From contig NZ_KE384328.1 in the NCBI RefSeq assembly GCF_000425205.1, positions 1-64,000 of the forward strand: a stretch of DNA of 64,000 nt, in the 5' to 3' direction. The first letter of the stretch is position 1, and each line of letters starts with the position of its first letter. A program made the position numbers and the translations under genes. Positions 62,460-64,000 of the stretch are shown here, piece after piece. The notes under the pieces are model-generated. The model searched no databases. It saw nothing but the letters and a program-made list of their open reading frames with translations, and was not told the DNA's origin. This DNA is from Pontibacillus halophilus JSM 076056 = DSM 19796 (GTDB taxonomy: Bacteria; Bacillota; Bacilli; Bacillales; BH030062).

Positions 62460-63098
62460 TTGTTTATGACAGAACTTGCGACATTACTCCTACTTGCGTT
62501 TGCTGTCAGTCTTGATAGTTTCACAGTAGGATTTACGTACGGGATGAGGAAGATTGTACTGTCATTTAAAGCAATCCTATTCATTGCGATAATTTCAGCA
62601 GGAACGTTTTTCGTGTCGATGCTGATAGGTAAATTTCTATCGTCTTTATTGTCGCCACATTACACAGAGTGGATTGGCGGCATGATTCTTATAGGGATTG
62701 GGACATGGGTTGTATTTCAAGTGTTCCGCTCGAACGAAGAAGACCATGAGCACCACCCTTACTTATTGAATTGGGAAATTAAATCGCTAGGCCTTGTTGT
62801 TCAGATACTGAGAACCCCAATGACAGCGGATATTGATCGTTCAGGTAAGATTAATGGCATTGAGATTCTATTGTTGGGTTTAGCTTTATCCATTGACGCG
62901 TTCGGTGCGGGGATTGGAGCAGCCTTGCTAGGATTTGCACCAGTGCTAACTGCCTTATTCGTGGCGGGGATGAGCAGTTTGTTTTTGTATGCCGGCTTAA
63001 CAAGTGGGCGAATTCTGTCTTATTGGAGATGGATGCAGAATTTATCCTTTTTACCGGGTATTATTTTAATCCTACTCGGTGTAATGAAGATGACGTGA
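62460..63098 (+). CDS. ytaF: Sporulation membrane protein YtaF (MntP-like fold)
   Basis: The 212-residue protein has six hydrophobic helices in two similar halves, each with a Leu-Ser-(I/L)-Asp-type motif: VSLDSFTVGFTYGM near residue 20 and LSIDAFGAGIGAAL near 145. This is the layout of the YtaF/MntP manganese-exporter superfamily. In B. subtilis ytaF is a sporulation gene of unclear function. The start is TTG 62460 or ATG 62466, both after GGAGGAGG; the ATG has the looser spacing. The ribosome site is buried in a strong hairpin. Confidence 0.9.
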   Translation: MFMTELATLLLLAFAVSLDSFTVGFTYGMRKIVLSFKAILFIAIISAGTFFVSMLIGKFLSSLLSPHYTEWIGGMILIGIGTWVVFQVFRSNEEDHEHHPYLLNWEIKSLGLVVQILRTPMTADIDRSGKINGIEILLLGLALSIDAFGAGIGAALLGFAPVLTALFVAGMSSLFLYAGLTSGRILSYWRWMQNLSFLPGIILILLGVMKMT

Positions 63099-63117
63099 AA
63101 GAGAGGGGAGAGATCCC

Positions 63118-63729
63118 GTGAGTCTCGTAATTGGATTAACAGGAAGTATTGCAACGGGTAAGAGTACTGTTGCGTCTATGATTAAAGATATGAATATTCC
63201 GGTCATCGATGCTGATGAACTGTCAAGAGAAGTAGTCGAACCTGGTGAAGCAGCGTATCAGCAAATTAAAGAAACCTTCGGTGAAGGTGTGTTTCAAACG
63301 GATGGTTTCTTAGACCGTAAAGCGCTTGGGCGTATCATATTTAATGATGAAGAGAAACGAAAACAATTAAATGATATTGTACACCCTGCTGTCCGTGAGC
63401 GAATGCTTGAAAAGCGGGATGATTACGTAGAACAGGGGACACGCGCCGTTGTTCTAGATATACCTTTGTTATTTGAAAGTGGGTTATCTCACTATGTAGA
63501 CCGTACATTAGTAGTGGCAGTTGATGAGGACACACAGCTTAAGCGACTAATGGAGCGAGATGAAAGTACAAGAGAAGAAGCGTTGAGTCGCATAAATGCC
63601 CAGATTCCAATCAGTGAGAAGGCTGAGATGGCAGATGCAGCGATAGACAACAGTGATACGAAAGAGCAGACGTTGCAACAGCTACAGTCAATCCTTTGGT
63701 ATTGGGACGCTTGGGAAGGGACTGAGTAA
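63118..63729 (+). CDS. coaE: Dephospho-CoA kinase
   Basis: CoaE performs the last step of coenzyme A synthesis. The 203-residue P-loop kinase begins with GLTGSIATGKSTVASMI (Walker A, residues 5-21), then VIDADELSREVVEPGEAAYQ, and VVLDIPLLFESGL near residue 115. The start is GTG 63118 after GAGGGGAGAG. It closes the polA-mutM-ytaF-coaE group and is followed by a clear terminator before gapB. Confidence 0.97.
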   Translation: MSLVIGLTGSIATGKSTVASMIKDMNIPVIDADELSREVVEPGEAAYQQIKETFGEGVFQTDGFLDRKALGRIIFNDEEKRKQLNDIVHPAVRERMLEKRDDYVEQGTRAVVLDIPLLFESGLSHYVDRTLVVAVDEDTQLKRLMERDESTREEALSRINAQIPISEKAEMADAAIDNSDTKEQTLQQLQSILWYWDAWEGTE

Positions 63730-63747
63730 CCTCGGTCCCTTTTTTTA
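63716..63747 (+). terminator. coaE terminator
   Basis: Stem AAGGGAC-GAG / CTC-GTCCCTT (one mismatch) followed by seven T, overlapping the coaE stop. Confidence 0.85.
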
Positions 63748-63855
63748 TGTATACATAATCAGCAGTGGGAGTATGGTGATAGTGGCGGGAAGTATTGCCA
63801 AAAAAGGATGTCAATCTCGTTCTAATTGTGTTACACTTTTTATAAAATAAAATAA

Positions 63856-64000
<145 letters not shown>

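Overview
The window is a chromosomal segment of a spore-forming member of the Bacillaceae. The gene order closely follows the Bacillus subtilis 'yt' region from tyrS/rpsD to gapB, with several genes that B. subtilis does not carry here. Spore-formation genes (sspA, ytfJ, ytrH/ytrI, ytvI, ytaF, refZ, sinI/sinR), TTG/GTG starts decided by strong AGGAGG ribosome sites, and moderate GC fit this. Halophilic relatives such as Pontibacillus or Halobacillus are a guess from overall style; the genus cannot be fixed from the sequence alone.

Layout. 1-0.64 kb: end of an ISL3-type insertion sequence, cut by the window edge. 0.67-6.4 kb: class A penicillin-binding protein, T-box-controlled tyrS, and rpsD with a long structured leader. 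6.4-11.1 kb: unknown membrane protein, GAF-GGDEF protein, free-methionine-sulfoxide reductase, refZ, hisJ. 11.2-17.7 kb: ezrA with a coupled small membrane gene, nifZ-thiI, sspA, amidohydrolase. 17.7-24.6 kb: repeat-bearing intergenic region, nadK, ytfI-ytfJ, tpx, ytxK-ackA, ecsC-like, moaB. 24.6-25.8 kb: SinR-like regulator, then a cyclic-di-GMP-I riboswitch, a previously uncalled 43-codon sinI, and sinR. 25.8-34.5 kb: stress protein, NCS1 permease, odd SDR, ald, sigma-W-type pspA, ytkL, phosphatase, ytoI, ytpI. 34.6-40.2 kb: nrnA, ytzJ, ytrI-ytrH, dnaE. 40.2-47.8 kb: malic enzyme, GntR/FadR regulator, accDA, pfkA, pyk, fxsA. 47.8-53.2 kb: ytvI, ytwI, citZ-icd-mdh. 53.3-64 kb: MaoC-like gene, small membrane gene, phoPR, hflKC, polA-mutM-ytaF-coaE, start of gapB.

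How the parts work together. The second half is dominated by central carbon metabolism: glycolysis (pfkA, pyk), overflow to acetate (ackA), malate/pyruvate exchange (malic enzyme), malonyl-CoA formation (accDA), the TCA branch (citZ, icd, mdh) and gluconeogenesis (gapB). Visible catabolite-control sites (cre) lie at ackA and citZ, and a FadR-type palindrome sits on the malic-enzyme promoter.

The most notable unit is at 24.6-25.8 kb. The sequence shows a GEMM-I (cyclic-di-GMP) riboswitch placed directly before sinI, the antirepressor of the biofilm master repressor SinR, and a SinR-type inverted operator on the promoter of a second SinR-like gene next door. This suggests that cyclic-di-GMP feeds straight into the SinI/SinR biofilm switch. 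That is an inference from architecture and needs testing.
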